This document shows, piece after piece, positions 1 to 8,180 of a stretch of 64,000 bases of DNA. Numbering within the stretch: position 1 is the stretch's first letter; each line of letters begins with the position of its first letter. The position numbers were made by a program, and so were the translations under genes. The stretch covers positions 124,001 through 188,000 of the forward strand of contig DASSNU010000009.1 of NCBI GenBank assembly GCA_035701265.1, written 5' to 3'. The notes under the pieces were generated by a model. The model searched no databases. It had not been told where the DNA came from and was given only the letters and a program-made list of their open reading frames with translations. The stretch is from DASSNU01 sp035701265 (GTDB lineage: Bacteria; Gemmatimonadota; Gemmatimonadetes; Gemmatimonadales; Gemmatimonadaceae).

Positions 1-495
1 TCGCGCGAGGTCCACGCCGTGCGGGATGAGCTCTACGTCGCCCCCCGCGGCGCGTACGTCGGCGGCCACGTCGGCGTTGCACGCCACCACGCACGCGGCC
101 GCGCGCGCGCGCCGTCCCAGCTCGACGGCGTCGATCTTCCGCGCATCGCGCGCGTGCACGCTGAAGCCGAACGGGACGCCCATCCGCCGCGCAGCCTCGG
201 CGGCCACTGCCGCCGGATGGTGCGCGAAGTAGCCGTGCACGCTCGACACGCGCTTGCCGGCGAGATGGGCAGCGATCGCGGCGCCCTGCTCAGCTTCGCT
301 TGCCGGCTCGAGCAGGACCATGCGGTCCGTCAGCCGCTCGCTCCCGCTGAGCGGAGGCGAGCCGTCCCCGGCACGTGTGGCGAAGATCGCCGCCAGTACG
401 CCGCGCGCGTCGAGCGCCAGCAGCTCCCCCACGGCGAACGTCTCCGAGCGGCGGGGATAGCCGCTCAGCACCACGGCAATCGGAGCTGGCCTCAC
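1..495 (-). CDS. Glycosyltransferase family 4-type protein, N-terminal part (runs off left edge)
   Basis: Reading minus from a GTG at 495 gives an open frame that continues past base 1, so only about 165 N-terminal residues are visible. They begin VRPAPIAVVLSGYPRRSETF, the opening strand and SETF loop typical of GT-B (family 4) glycosyltransferases. A later segment with FSVHARDARKID resembles the usual acceptor-side H.A.D motif, and the visible end reads LIPHGVDLAR, the conserved NGVD-type turn. The GTG start overlaps the TGA stop of the upstream glycosyltransferase by four bases (GTGA), so the two genes are translationally coupled and probably act on the same glycan or glycolipid. The catalytic C-terminal domain lies outside the window. 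Substrate cannot be told. Confidence 0.75.
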   Translation of the reverse strand, partial: MRPAPIAVVLSGYPRRSETFAVGELLALDARGVLAAIFATRAGDGSPPLSGSERLTDRMVLLEPASEAEQGAAIAAHLAGKRVSSVHGYFAHHPAAVAAEAARRMGVPFGFSVHARDARKIDAVELGRRARAAACVVACNADVAADVRAAGGDVELIPHGVDLAR

Positions 496-1730
496 GATGC
501 GGCGTCCTCCAGGAGGCGGCACGCGCGCTCGCGCACGCGCCCCAGTCCGTCCATCCCGAGCGGCGGAGCCGCGCGCGGTGTACGCTGGAGCGCGCTCATC
601 ACCTTCTCCATCAGCAGCGACGGCGAGAGATCCTGCGGCTCTACCACGTCGAACCACCCGCGCTCCGCGAGCAGTCGCGCGCGCATCAACTGCTCACGTA
701 CCGGCTCGGCGCGCGGGACGAGCACGGCGGGGAGCCCGTTGGAGAGCAGCTCGCACACCGTGTTGTAGCCGGCCATGGAGACCACGAGATCCGACTCCGC
801 GTAGCGCGGTGTGAGATCGGCCTCGAAGTCCACGAAGGTGACGTCGGCCAGGTGACCGTAACGCTCGAGAATTCCGGAGCGGTGCGCGGCCGACATCTGC
901 GGGCCGAAGATCACCGTGGAGCGGAGGGCAACGCGCCGCGGCAGGTCGACCAGTCCCTCGAGGTACGCGCTGATCATCGCGCCCCCGTCGCCACCGCCGC
1001 CCGGCGTGACGAGCACGCGCGGCGGCCCGCCGTCGCGCAGCGGCATTGCCAGGCGGCGCTCGAGGTAGCCGCAGAAGTGCGTGCGCGCCGCGACGGCGGA
1101 TGGGAAGCCGTACTCGGCGACCGGATCGAAAACGTCGCGCTCGCCGTAGATCCAGACCTCGTCGTAGTAGCGCGCGATCGTCTCGAAGGCGCGCGTGCGA
1201 CGGAGCGCGTTGCGCGTGCGGATGGGTTCGTCCAGAATGTCGCGGATGCCGAGCACGACCTTCGTGCTCCGTCCGGAGCGGCGCAGTGCGCGGAGCGCAT
1301 CCACCAGCTCGCCATCCACGCCGGCCGGCCGCTTGTCGACGACCAGCAGGTCGGGCGCGAACCCCATGATCGAGCGCGTGAGGATCGCCGCGCGTGTGCG
1401 CTTCACCTCGTTGGCGCACGCGACCAGGAAGCGCGGCTCGATCTCGTCCGCGCCCAGGCGGTCCACGCAAGGGAGCTTGATGTAGTCGATCCCCTCCGGA
1501 ATCCGGAACGCGTGGATCATCGGCGATCCCGTCAGGATGAGGATCGCCGCGTTCTCCCACTGTTCGGTGAGTGTCTGGGCGAGGAGGAGAGTTCGGCGAA
1601 TGTTGCCGAGCCCAACGGTGTCGTGCGAGTAGAGCAGGACCTTGGGGTACGGGCGCGGCGCCGGATGTTGCTGGTTCCAGGCCGGTACTTGGGACGGCTC
1701 GTTCGCCAGCGCGCGCAGGGACATCGACAT
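492..1730 (-). CDS. GT-B glycosyltransferase, MurG/UGT-like
   Basis: A 412-residue cytoplasmic protein. The N-terminal domain has VLLYSHDTVGLGNIRRTLLLAQ, the glycine-rich loop typical of GT-B enzymes that resemble MurG and UDP-glucuronosyltransferases. The C-terminal half has VLVTPGGGGDGG and later YNTVCELLSNGLPAVLVPR, the nucleotide-sugar binding signature. I chose the ATG at 1730, preceded by GGAGAG at six bases, over a longer frame reaching 1790 whose extra 20 residues look non-coding. Its stop overlaps the start of the next glycosyltransferase, suggesting a two-enzyme glycosylation step. Donor and acceptor are unknown. The family call is firm; the pathway is not. Confidence 0.8.
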   Translation of the reverse strand: MSMSLRALANEPSQVPAWNQQHPAPRPYPKVLLYSHDTVGLGNIRRTLLLAQTLTEQWENAAILILTGSPMIHAFRIPEGIDYIKLPCVDRLGADEIEPRFLVACANEVKRTRAAILTRSIMGFAPDLLVVDKRPAGVDGELVDALRALRRSGRSTKVVLGIRDILDEPIRTRNALRRTRAFETIARYYDEVWIYGERDVFDPVAEYGFPSAVAARTHFCGYLERRLAMPLRDGGPPRVLVTPGGGGDGGAMISAYLEGLVDLPRRVALRSTVIFGPQMSAAHRSGILERYGHLADVTFVDFEADLTPRYAESDLVVSMAGYNTVCELLSNGLPAVLVPRAEPVREQLMRARLLAERGWFDVVEPQDLSPSLLMEKVMSALQRTPRAAPPLGMDGLGRVRERACRLLEDAAS

Positions 1731-2023
1731 CAGTGGCTCTCCAGACAGGGCCGCGCGGGAATGGCGGCACGCGGCGCAAAGGCATGGCACGCGCCAACTG
1801 TCGGAAGTGCTCTATCGCCCTGTGTTGAAGGGACTTACGCTGATGCGGACGCGAACGGCGGTGGATCGAAACGAGGCACTACTGTAACGTTTCACAACAG
1901 GTCGACTGAAACCAAACTGTACAGAACGTGGTGGGGAGCGGTTGACCGTCCGCGCGAACGGGGCGAGCGGCAGGGTCAGAGGCGCGCGAAATGGGGAGGA
2001 ACGAGAGGCACGCGGCGCCGCGA

Positions 2024-2509
2024 TCAGTGCTCCGGCAGCCCGTAGCTCCTCCATTGATCCGACTCGGCGATCGACTTGATGGCCTCGTTCCGTCGCTCGA
2101 GGAGGCGGTGCAGGTGGGCGGTGAGCACGAGTCGCTCGGCGATCCGCCCGAGCACTCCGAGTGGCGCATCGTACTCGAGCACATCGCGCATGATCGTGCC
2201 GCCGTTGCCGTCCGGGGTGAAGTAGTGATCGTGGTCGATCCGCCGGAACGCGCCACGCACCATCGAGTCGCGAAAGTGCGACGGCCGGTCGTACGCGGAA
2301 ATGCACGACGTGAGGCGCTGGCGCACGCCGAAGTGCCGGGCTTCCCACGTCACCTGTTCGCCGAGCTCCAGGAGCCCGCTCGTGCGTCCGGCAACCGCAC
2401 GCTCTCCAGTTTCCGCCGTCGAGTGCGTGTGCAGCTCCACGCTCCGCGATAGATCGAAGCACCGCTCCAGCGGCGCCGCGATCCGGGTGGTCAGCTCGAT
2501 GCGCGCCAT
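2024..2509 (-). CDS. SRPBCC-family protein (START-like fold)
   Basis: A 161-residue protein starting MARIELTTRIAAPLERCFDLSRSVELHT, the classic N-terminal strand and helix of polyketide-cyclase/START-like (SRPBCC) proteins. It continues with a HYFTPDGNGGTIMRDVLEYDAPLG segment matching the hydrophobic beta-grip. There is no signal peptide. Such proteins bind small hydrophobic ligands, and many stand-alone bacterial members have no assigned ligand. It lies 61 bases upstream of the DinB-like gene on the same strand and may be co-transcribed with it. Function beyond ligand binding is not supported by the sequence. Confidence 0.8.
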   Translation of the reverse strand: MARIELTTRIAAPLERCFDLSRSVELHTHSTAETGERAVAGRTSGLLELGEQVTWEARHFGVRQRLTSCISAYDRPSHFRDSMVRGAFRRIDHDHYFTPDGNGGTIMRDVLEYDAPLGVLGRIAERLVLTAHLHRLLERRNEAIKSIAESDQWRSYGLPEH

Positions 2510-2570
2510 GGCTCCCTCGCGTGAGTGGTGCGCGCAACCGTACCGTACGGCGCCGCGCTGGCCGTCACCG

Positions 2571-3095
2571 TCACCGGTCCATGATCGGCAGGTACGCGCG
2601 CCAGGGACCGACCGCGTCGCGGTACTGCTTCGCGAGCACGCGCGCGATCTGCGCGATGTGCGCCAGATCGTGAGCCACCCAGGTGGCCAGGAGCTGGCGC
2701 AGTGTCACGCTGCCGAATTCCGGATGCTCCCCCGTGAGAGCGAGCTGCTCGTCGGTGAGCTGCCACCCGCTCAGCGTCTCCACGTTCTCCGCACGCAGCA
2801 GCGCGAACTCGCCCAGCAGCTCCGCCGTCGGCTTCCCATCGCTCTCTCGCAATTGTGCGGAGCGATCGAGCGGAGTGAAGCGGCGGTTGGCTCCCTGCTC
2901 CAGGATGATCCGCGCCCGCGGCATCCAGTCGGCGCGCTCGCAGTGCACCAGGTGTCCCAGGATCACGTTCGTGCTCCACGTCTCCGGTCCCTCGGTGGCA
3001 TCCATCAACGCGGCAGGAAGGTCGCTCAGCATGCCGCGCAGCGTGGATGGGGTGCTGGCGAGCATGGGGACAGCGGTCTGCAAATCGAACGTCAT
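2571..3095 (-). CDS. DinB-family four-helix protein
   Basis: A 174-residue protein from the ATG at 3095 (MTFDLQTAV). It has an early ILGHLVHCERADW segment and a late WVAHDLAHIAQIARVL segment. The spaced histidines are the usual metal ligands of the DinB four-helix bundle: one in the first HLVHCE motif and two in HDLAH. Family members include bacillithiol/mycothiol S-transferase-like and stress proteins, but most are uncharacterised. The frame is open further upstream, but those residues overlap the neighbouring DUF1272 gene and look non-coding, so the internal ATG is preferred. Confidence 0.8.
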   Translation of the reverse strand: MTFDLQTAVPMLASTPSTLRGMLSDLPAALMDATEGPETWSTNVILGHLVHCERADWMPRARIILEQGANRRFTPLDRSAQLRESDGKPTAELLGEFALLRAENVETLSGWQLTDEQLALTGEHPEFGSVTLRQLLATWVAHDLAHIAQIARVLAKQYRDAVGPWRAYLPIMDR

Positions 3096-3126
3096 GACGG
3101 TATGGCTCCCTGAAGGCGCATGTCCG

Positions 3127-3432
3127 CTACCGCCGCTCCGGGGGAATGTCCCGGATGGCCGCCGCGAACGCTTCGTGCGCATTGAGATCCACCGGCCGGT
3201 GCGTGATGCGGGTGGTGGCTGGATGACGGCCGAGGAAGTTGTTCCCCTTCCAGTTGCGTGACGGCCGCACCGGACGCGGAACGAATCCCCCGCCGCAATT
3301 GGGACAGACGTTGTGCAGCGCATCCACGCACGCCGCGCAGAAGGTGCACTCGTACGAACAGATCCGCGCGTCCGGCGAGTCGGGCGGCAGCGGCGTGTTG
3401 CAATGTTCGCATGTGGGTCTGATCTCGAGCAT
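3127..3432 (-). CDS. DUF1272-type zinc-ribbon small protein
   Basis: A 101-residue protein from the ATG at 3432: MLEIRPTCEHCNTPLPPDSP and then ICSYECTFCAACV and CPNCGGGFVPRPVRP. Four cysteine pairs or triads in the first 60 residues form a compact zinc ribbon, the arrangement known in DUF1272 proteins. The C-terminal 40 residues are charged and end with DIPPERR. The frame is open upstream without a stop, but that part runs into the Nramp remnant. Its role is unknown; it might bind nucleic acid or act as a metal-binding adaptor. Confidence 0.75.
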   Translation of the reverse strand: MLEIRPTCEHCNTPLPPDSPDARICSYECTFCAACVDALHNVCPNCGGGFVPRPVRPSRNWKGNNFLGRHPATTRITHRPVDLNAHEAFAAAIRDIPPERR

Positions 3433-3584
3433 CGTTCGTCTCTCACGTCTTGTCAGAAGCGCCTCATCGCGCCGACCGTGTGGCGCATGAGCCGTACCGC
3501 GTTCGGCACGGCGTTCCCGTGCGGAACGACCGGCTGACGGTACTGTAAGTGTGACGCGGTGAGTTTCCACCTTCAATATCCGAG

Positions 3585-3835
3585 ATGGGGAGCGGCCGCG
3601 GTCGTCGTTCAGACACGCGCGCACCCACCCGGGGGCCAGCCAGAGCGACGCAACCACCATGATGAGCGTCGCCAGTAGTAGAAGCGCGTTCGTGATCCAG
3701 CCGTTCCGATGCTTGCCGAGCGAGCGTGAGCCACTTCAGCACGCTCCGCAGTACGCGGTAGCTGCCGAGCGAGACAGCGAGCAGCATGGCCGCGGCCTCC
3801 GGCCCGACGATCGCGTCACGTGCGCTGCGCTCCAT
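3585..3835 (-). pseudogene. Remnant of an Nramp-type divalent metal transporter with internal deletion
   Basis: Two hydrophobic fragments in different frames sit end to end. From 3835 one frame reads AIVGPEAAAMLLAVSLGSYRVLRSVLKWLTLA, which resembles an N-terminal-half segment of Nramp/MntH transporters (the RVLKWLTL stretch). Immediately downstream, near 3715, a different frame reads GKHRNGWITNALLLLATLIMVVASLW, which resembles the last helix of the same family, where G-x-x-x-NG-x-x-TN precedes the final membrane segment. A complete Nramp has about 400 residues, so roughly 200 or more are missing and the frame is broken. No stop closes the second frame before the DUF1272 gene. The family link is from recalled motifs and is moderately sure. 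That no intact product is made is fairly sure. Confidence 0.4.
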
Positions 3836-3900
3836 TGGCGTGCACGAACGCGTGCTATCGCACGATGTATTCCGTCTCGTTCGCGCCTGCGCGCTCGCGC

Positions 3901-4242
3901 TCAGGCGCTCTGGCTGTACCGCACGACCAGCGCGCGGCAGGTGCGCATCGCGACTTCCCGGAATTCGGGCTCGTACTCGGCAAGCTCCGCGTCGGTCGAC
4001 GCGAGTACCGTGGGGCTCCAGAAGTGGCGGATGTCTCCCGTGGGCAGATCCTCGCTGTGCGCGTCCAGTCCCAGCAGCGCGCGGAAGTCCGCGTCCTCCT
4101 CTCCGGGATCGACGTCGAGCCGGATGGCCGCGAGCTGCCTGGCACCCTCCACAATGCCGCAGCTGCCGTCCAGGATGCGCTGGGCGATCTCCACGACCTG
4201 TGCGCGGCGGATTGCGAGTTCGGTGCAGGGTGGCTCGCCCAT
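3901..4242 (-). CDS. Conserved hypothetical protein, DUF2489-like
   Basis: A 113-residue acidic protein from the ATG at 4242: MGEPPCTELAIRRAQVVEIAQ, then RILDGSCGIVEGARQLAAIR, a central LLGLDAHSEDLPTGDIRHFWS and a C-terminal helix with TCRALVVRYSQ. The helix-G-I-x-E-G-x-R-x-L pattern followed by D-S-E-x-D-x-L-P resembles small stand-alone proteins annotated as DUF2489. There is no signal peptide or membrane segment. The frame is open to 4440, but the added residues are proline-rich and look like upstream leader. Function unknown. Confidence 0.65.
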   Translation of the reverse strand: MGEPPCTELAIRRAQVVEIAQRILDGSCGIVEGARQLAAIRLDVDPGEEDADFRALLGLDAHSEDLPTGDIRHFWSPTVLASTDAELAEYEPEFREVAMRTCRALVVRYSQSA

Positions 4243-4581
4243 GTCGTCCGCGTAGGATGCAGATGGCTGCGCGTGTCGATCGGCGCCCCGGATCTCGCCG
4301 GCCACACGCTGTGCCGCGGAGGGCAGCGCGGCAAGTGGAGGGATCGGACTGGCGAGCCGCGGTACGCTCCGCGCGACGATCGCGCGGTCACTGCATGGCG
4401 CGGGAGGAAGTGAACGCCCGGTCGTGTCGGTCGCAGTCACCGCAGCGCCCCATCACTCGACGCCGCGTGCCGCGCCCCCGTCACCCTCACCAGTGACACA
4501 AAGTGACAATCGACGGCCTTGCGACTACGCGCCGGGAGCGCGCCCGATCGCCGGCCGCGAGCGCGTGCGCGAACGACACGC
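4243..4581. other. Intergenic stretch without a recognisable gene
   Basis: This 339-base interval separates two minus-strand genes. Several frames are open because of the high GC, but none has a credible start plus protein-like composition, and no hairpin or promoter stands out. It probably holds the promoter of the gene to its left and the 3' leader of the epimerase gene to its right. Confidence 0.5.
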
Positions 4582-5547
4582 TCACTCGCCGGGCGCGCGC
4601 CGCTCATGGCCGTACACGTCGCGCAACGCATTCCCCACCTCGGGAAAGAGAAACTCGAATCCCTCCTCGCAAAGGCGCCGCGACACGCAGTAGCGTCCGT
4701 ACAACGCGAGCTCGGGATCCGTGCGCAGGAACGGCGCCGCGAGCCGGACCATCCACCCCGCCGCCGGCAGCCCCATCGGCACGCCGAGCACGCGGCGTAG
4801 CGCGCGCATGAACTCGGCGTTCGACACGGGCGCGGGCGCCGTGGCGAGATACGCACCGTGCATGCGCTCATCTTCGATGGCGCGGACGAACAGCCGGTTC
4901 ATGTCCACTTCGTGAATCCAACTGATCCCCTGCCGCCCGCTTCCCACTCGCCCGCCCAGCCCCAGTCGCGCGACGCGCTCGAGCCGCCGCAATGCCCCAC
5001 CGCCACGGCCGAGTACGAAGCTCGTGCGCAGCACCACGCTGCGCATCCCCTCCGGCAGCGACTCGCTGTGCGCGCGCTCCCACGCCGCGCCCACGAAGGG
5101 CGCCAGCCCGTAACCGAACGCGGAGTCCTCGTCACACCACACATCCGGTGGATCGCCATACCGGTGCGCCGTGGCCATCTGCACCCACACCGGCGGGCGG
5201 CGCGACAGATCGCGGAGTGCGCGACCGATGGCCATGGTGGACTCCACGCGCGACCGAAGGATCTCGTCGCAGTGGTCCGGCGTCTTCACACAATCCACCG
5301 AGCGGCCGGCCAGGTTCACCACCGCACGCGCGCCCTCCAGCTCCGCCGCCCACGTTCCCACCGTGCGCGCATCCCACGACACGTGACGGCATGGCCCGCC
5401 CTCGCGCGGTGCATGCCGCGACAACACGATCACCTCGTACCCGGCATCCGAGAGATGTCGCGCAAGGCTGCGTCCCAGGAAGCCCGTGCCGCCGGCGATG
5501 ACCACGCGCCCTCGCGGCGCGCCGGCGTCCCGCGCCCCGTCGGTCAA
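4582..5547 (-). CDS. TIGR01777-family NAD(P)-binding epimerase-like protein
   Basis: A 321-residue protein of the extended SDR superfamily. Near the N-terminus is GRVVIAGGTGFLGRSLARHL, the Rossmann GGTGFLG nucleotide loop. Further motifs are ARAVVNLAGRSVDC and the C-terminal DUF1731-like part from HGAYLATAPAPVSNAEFMRALR to the end. This family is often found near DinB- or SRPBCC-like genes, and its substrate is unknown. The likely start is TTG at 5547, which overlaps the TGA of the upstream GNAT gene (TTGA) and implies coupling. A GTG 17 codons later, just at the Rossmann strand, is the alternative. The family is sure, the start less so. Confidence 0.85.
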   Translation of the reverse strand: MTDGARDAGAPRGRVVIAGGTGFLGRSLARHLSDAGYEVIVLSRHAPREGGPCRHVSWDARTVGTWAAELEGARAVVNLAGRSVDCVKTPDHCDEILRSRVESTMAIGRALRDLSRRPPVWVQMATAHRYGDPPDVWCDEDSAFGYGLAPFVGAAWERAHSESLPEGMRSVVLRTSFVLGRGGGALRRLERVARLGLGGRVGSGRQGISWIHEVDMNRLFVRAIEDERMHGAYLATAPAPVSNAEFMRALRRVLGVPMGLPAAGWMVRLAAPFLRTDPELALYGRYCVSRRLCEEGFEFLFPEVGNALRDVYGHERRAPGE

Positions 5548-6056
5548 CCCGCCGTATCCGGGTATCGATACACCAGACTCGGCGCGCCGAGCAGCTCCAC
5601 CTCGCCATCGTGCACGGCGCCGAGCGATGTGGCCACGCGGATCGACGCTGCGTTCGCCGGACGGATGAAACTCGCGATCCCGCGCCGCCCGAGCTTGGTG
5701 CGCGCGAAGTGCAGCGCGGCCCCCGCACCCTCGCGCGCGTACCCGCGCCCCCACGCCGAGCGCGCGAGCGTGTAGCCGATCTCGAACGAAGGCCATCCCT
5801 CCGGCTCGAAGCATCCGATCCGGCCGATGAACCGCCCGCTCTCGCGCTCCTCCACCGCCCAGATGCCGAAGCCGCGCAGCACCCAGTGCCCCGCCATCAT
5901 CGCCAACTGCCGCCAGGCATCGATGCGCGAGAGCGGCTTCATGTCTCCCAGATAGCGCGACACCTCGGCGTCCATCATCATCGCGATGTACGGCTCGGTG
6001 TCGTCTGGCATGAAGCCGCGCAGTTTCAGGCGTGGAGTGATCAGCTCGGGAATCAT
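5544..6056 (-). CDS. GNAT-family N-acetyltransferase (RimJ/RimL-like)
   Basis: A 170-residue protein: MIPELITPRLKLRGFMPDDTE, the TxRLxLR opening of RimJ/RimL-type acetyltransferases. It is followed by RFIGRIGCFEPEG, then FEIGYTLARSAWGRGYAREGAGAAL, which contains the acetyl-CoA pyrophosphate loop (R-G-x-G-x-A form, here WGRGYARE). The end has RPANAASIRVATSLG, the usual N-x-x-S-x-x-V-x-x-x-L-G element. It probably transfers an acetyl group to a protein N-terminus or small amine; the substrate is unknown. It sits between the aldo/keto reductase (3-base gap) and the epimerase (4-base overlap), so the three form an operon. Confidence 0.88.
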   Translation of the reverse strand: MIPELITPRLKLRGFMPDDTEPYIAMMMDAEVSRYLGDMKPLSRIDAWRQLAMMAGHWVLRGFGIWAVEERESGRFIGRIGCFEPEGWPSFEIGYTLARSAWGRGYAREGAGAALHFARTKLGRRGIASFIRPANAASIRVATSLGAVHDGEVELLGAPSLVYRYPDTAG

Positions 6057-6059
6057 TAT

Positions 6060-7040
6060 TTATCGATGCACCGTGCTCATGTCCGCGTACCGCGCGCCGG
6101 CCGTGGCGCCCACCGGGAACGCTTCATCAATGCGCTCCATCTCGTCCGGCGTCAACTCGATCTCCGCCGCGCGCGCGTTCTGCTCCAGGTACGTCACGCG
6201 CTTGGTGCCGGGGATGGGGACGATGTCCTCTCCCTGCGCCAACACCCACGCCAGCGCCAACTGCGCGGGCGTCACCCCCTTTTCCGATGCGATCTCCTCC
6301 ACGCGCTGCACCAGGTCGAGATTGCGCTGGAAGTTCTCTCCCTGAAAGCGCGGGTGGCGCCGCCGGTAGTCGTCCTCCGGCAGGTCCTCGAACCGCGTGA
6401 AACGTCCAGTCAGGAAGCCGCGGCCGAGCGGACTGTACGCCACGAAGCCGATGCCGAGCTCGCGCACGGTGTCCAGCACGCCGTTCTCCTCCACATCGCG
6501 CGTCCACAGCGAATACTCCGTCTGCAGCGCCGCCACCGGGTGCGTGGCGTGCGCGCGGCGGATCGTCTCTGGCGCCGCCTCGGAGAGCCCGAGGTAGCGC
6601 ACCTTCCCCGCGCGCACCAGCTCGGCCATCGCGCCGACCGTCTCCTCGATGGGGACGGAAGGATCTACCCGGTGCTGATAATAGAGATCGATGTGGTCCA
6701 CCCCCAACCGCTGGAGCGACGCGTCGCACGCCGCGCGCACGTACGCGGGATCGCCGCGGATTCCCAGAAACTCGCGGTGCTCCCCACGCACGTTGCCGAA
6801 CTTCGTCGCCAGCACCACACGCTCGCGGCGATCGCGGATCGCCTTCCCGACGAGCTTCTCGTTCGTGAAGGGACCGTACATGTCCGCGGTGTCGAGAAAG
6901 GTGATCCCCAACTCGATCGCTCTGTGAATGACGCGAATCGATTCCGTCTCGTCTCCCGTCCCGTAGAACTCGCTCATCCCCATGCAGCCGAGCCCCATTG
7001 CCGAAACCGTCAACCCCTGTCCAAGTGTCCGCGTGTCCAC
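6060..7040 (-). CDS. Aldo/keto reductase
   Basis: A 326-residue NADPH-dependent oxidoreductase of the AKR superfamily with a TIM-barrel fold. The catalytic tetrad is visible: Asp and Tyr in FLDTADMYG, Lys in VVLATKFG and His in LYYQHRVDP. The C-terminus has VPIPGTKRVTYLEQNARA, the cofactor-binding loop. It resembles the YakC/perakine-reductase-type subgroup by MGLGCMGMSEFYG near the start. I chose the GTG at 7040 because AGGAGG stands seven bases before it. ATGs at 7046 and 7064 also open the frame but are poorly spaced. It is the first gene of the operon with the GNAT and epimerase genes. Confidence 0.9.
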   Translation of the reverse strand: MDTRTLGQGLTVSAMGLGCMGMSEFYGTGDETESIRVIHRAIELGITFLDTADMYGPFTNEKLVGKAIRDRRERVVLATKFGNVRGEHREFLGIRGDPAYVRAACDASLQRLGVDHIDLYYQHRVDPSVPIEETVGAMAELVRAGKVRYLGLSEAAPETIRRAHATHPVAALQTEYSLWTRDVEENGVLDTVRELGIGFVAYSPLGRGFLTGRFTRFEDLPEDDYRRRHPRFQGENFQRNLDLVQRVEEIASEKGVTPAQLALAWVLAQGEDIVPIPGTKRVTYLEQNARAAEIELTPDEMERIDEAFPVGATAGARYADMSTVHR

Positions 7041-7224
7041 GTGCATTCCTCCTGGAAGTTCCATACGTTAGCGTGTATCCGTGCGCGTGGCGCGGTCACG
7101 TGTTGCGTCGCGCAGCGCGTTGGCCCGGCACCCATGATGTCCCAAGCGCGCAGCCGTGCCGCTGCGTTCCCGCGAGAAGCGCGCCCGGCTTCCACACACC
7201 ACACGGAGACATCGAGGAGAGAGC

Positions 7225-8004
7225 ATGCCCCACACGCTCGTGCAGATCGAGACCCCGGACGGCCGTTGTCCGACACAGGTGTTTCTCCCCGAGGGGAGCG
7301 GACCGTGGCCGGCGGTGATCGTCTACATGGATGCGATCGGCATCCGTCCCGCCATGCTCGACATCGCGCGCCGCATTGCGGATGCCGGCTACTATGTACT
7401 GCTCCCCGATCTCTTCTACCGGGTGGAGTTCGATCGCACGCAGGGGGTCAAGGTGTTCAGCGACCCGGTCGCGCGCCACGACCTCATGACGCGCGTGATG
7501 CCATCGGCCAGCGCGGCGAACGTGATGCGCGACACGCAGGCGTTCCTCGCATATCTCGATGCGCAGCCGGAAGCGTTGAGCGATCGCATCGGCATCGTGG
7601 GGTACTGCTTGGGCGGACGGCTGGCGCTCTACGCGGCGGGGCACTTCGGCAACCGCATCGCGGCCGCGGCATCGTATCACGGGGGAGGGCTGGCCACCGA
7701 CGCGCCCGAGAGTCCCCACCGGCTAGCGCCACGCATCGCCGCGCGCGTGTACGTGGGAGTCGCCATCGAGGATGCCAACTTCGACGACGCGCAGAAAGCG
7801 CGTCTGGAGCGCGCGCTCGCCGACGCCGGCGTGGCGCACACGATCGAGACGTACAACGCGCGGCACGGCTGGGTACCGGCGGACACGCCCGTCCACGACG
7901 CGGCCGCGGCCGAGCGGCACTGGCGAACGCTCTTCGAGCTGTTCGGGGAGACGCTGCAGGGGGAGGGGGAGGGGGAGGGGGAGGCGACGCCGACGGCATC
8001 GTAG
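7225..8004 (+). CDS. Dienelactone hydrolase family protein
   Basis: A 259-residue alpha/beta hydrolase. It opens MPHTLVQIETPDGRCPTQVFLPEGSGPW, typical of dienelactone hydrolases. The nucleophile elbow is GYCLGGRLALYAAG with a cysteine nucleophile (G-x-C-x-G-G), and the catalytic His is probably in ARHGW near the C-terminus. DLH enzymes open lactone rings in aromatic degradation, but many paralogues act on other esters. The ATG at 7225 has GGAGAG just upstream. The last 14 residues are a GE-repeat encoded by a purine-only run, an unusual addition unlikely to be part of the fold. It is divergent from the aldo/keto reductase across 184 bases. Confidence 0.88.
   Translation: MPHTLVQIETPDGRCPTQVFLPEGSGPWPAVIVYMDAIGIRPAMLDIARRIADAGYYVLLPDLFYRVEFDRTQGVKVFSDPVARHDLMTRVMPSASAANVMRDTQAFLAYLDAQPEALSDRIGIVGYCLGGRLALYAAGHFGNRIAAAASYHGGGLATDAPESPHRLAPRIAARVYVGVAIEDANFDDAQKARLERALADAGVAHTIETYNARHGWVPADTPVHDAAAAERHWRTLFELFGETLQGEGEGEGEATPTAS
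7959..7983 (+). repeat. GGGGGA purine microsatellite inside a coding region
   Basis: Four tandem units of a 6-base G-rich purine motif encode alternating Gly-Glu at the C-terminus of the dienelactone hydrolase. Slippage would change length by whole Gly-Glu pairs without shifting frame. Confidence 0.8.
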
Positions 8005-8116
8005 GGCGCCGATCTTCAGGCCGGCCGTCGGTGGCGGATCGCTGCGCGCGGGAAGCCACCGCCTGCCTGTGCCCGGTAACCGATGGCCACGCTGCCGCGT
8101 CTTCTCTTCTGACGCC

Positions 8117-8147
8117 GGGTTCGCTAAGAATTGTTCGCTGCGAACCC
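8117..8147. terminator. Inverted repeat between hydrolase and PAS genes
   Basis: Eight-base perfect arms GGGTTCGC and GCGAACCC are separated by 15 bases, and the loop contains another GTTCGC. No T-run follows, so it could be a weak terminator for the hydrolase gene or an operator ahead of the PAS gene, whose ATG is 34 bases downstream. Confidence 0.35.
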
Positions 8148-8180
8148 TCATTCCTCTCCAAGCGTCCCGCCTCCTCCCCG

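Noticed and set aside
375..2045. Long plus-strand open frame of 556 codons opposite the glycosyltransferase
   Set aside because: It is antisense to a well-supported glycosyltransferase; composition is Arg/Ala/His-rich without any domain, as expected from high-GC shadow frames.
5610..8180. Plus-strand open frame running from the GNAT gene through the aldo/keto reductase into the PAS gene
   Set aside because: Only its last 212 codons (from 8181) encode a recognisable protein. The earlier part is antisense to two clear enzymes or overlaps the hydrolase in another frame.
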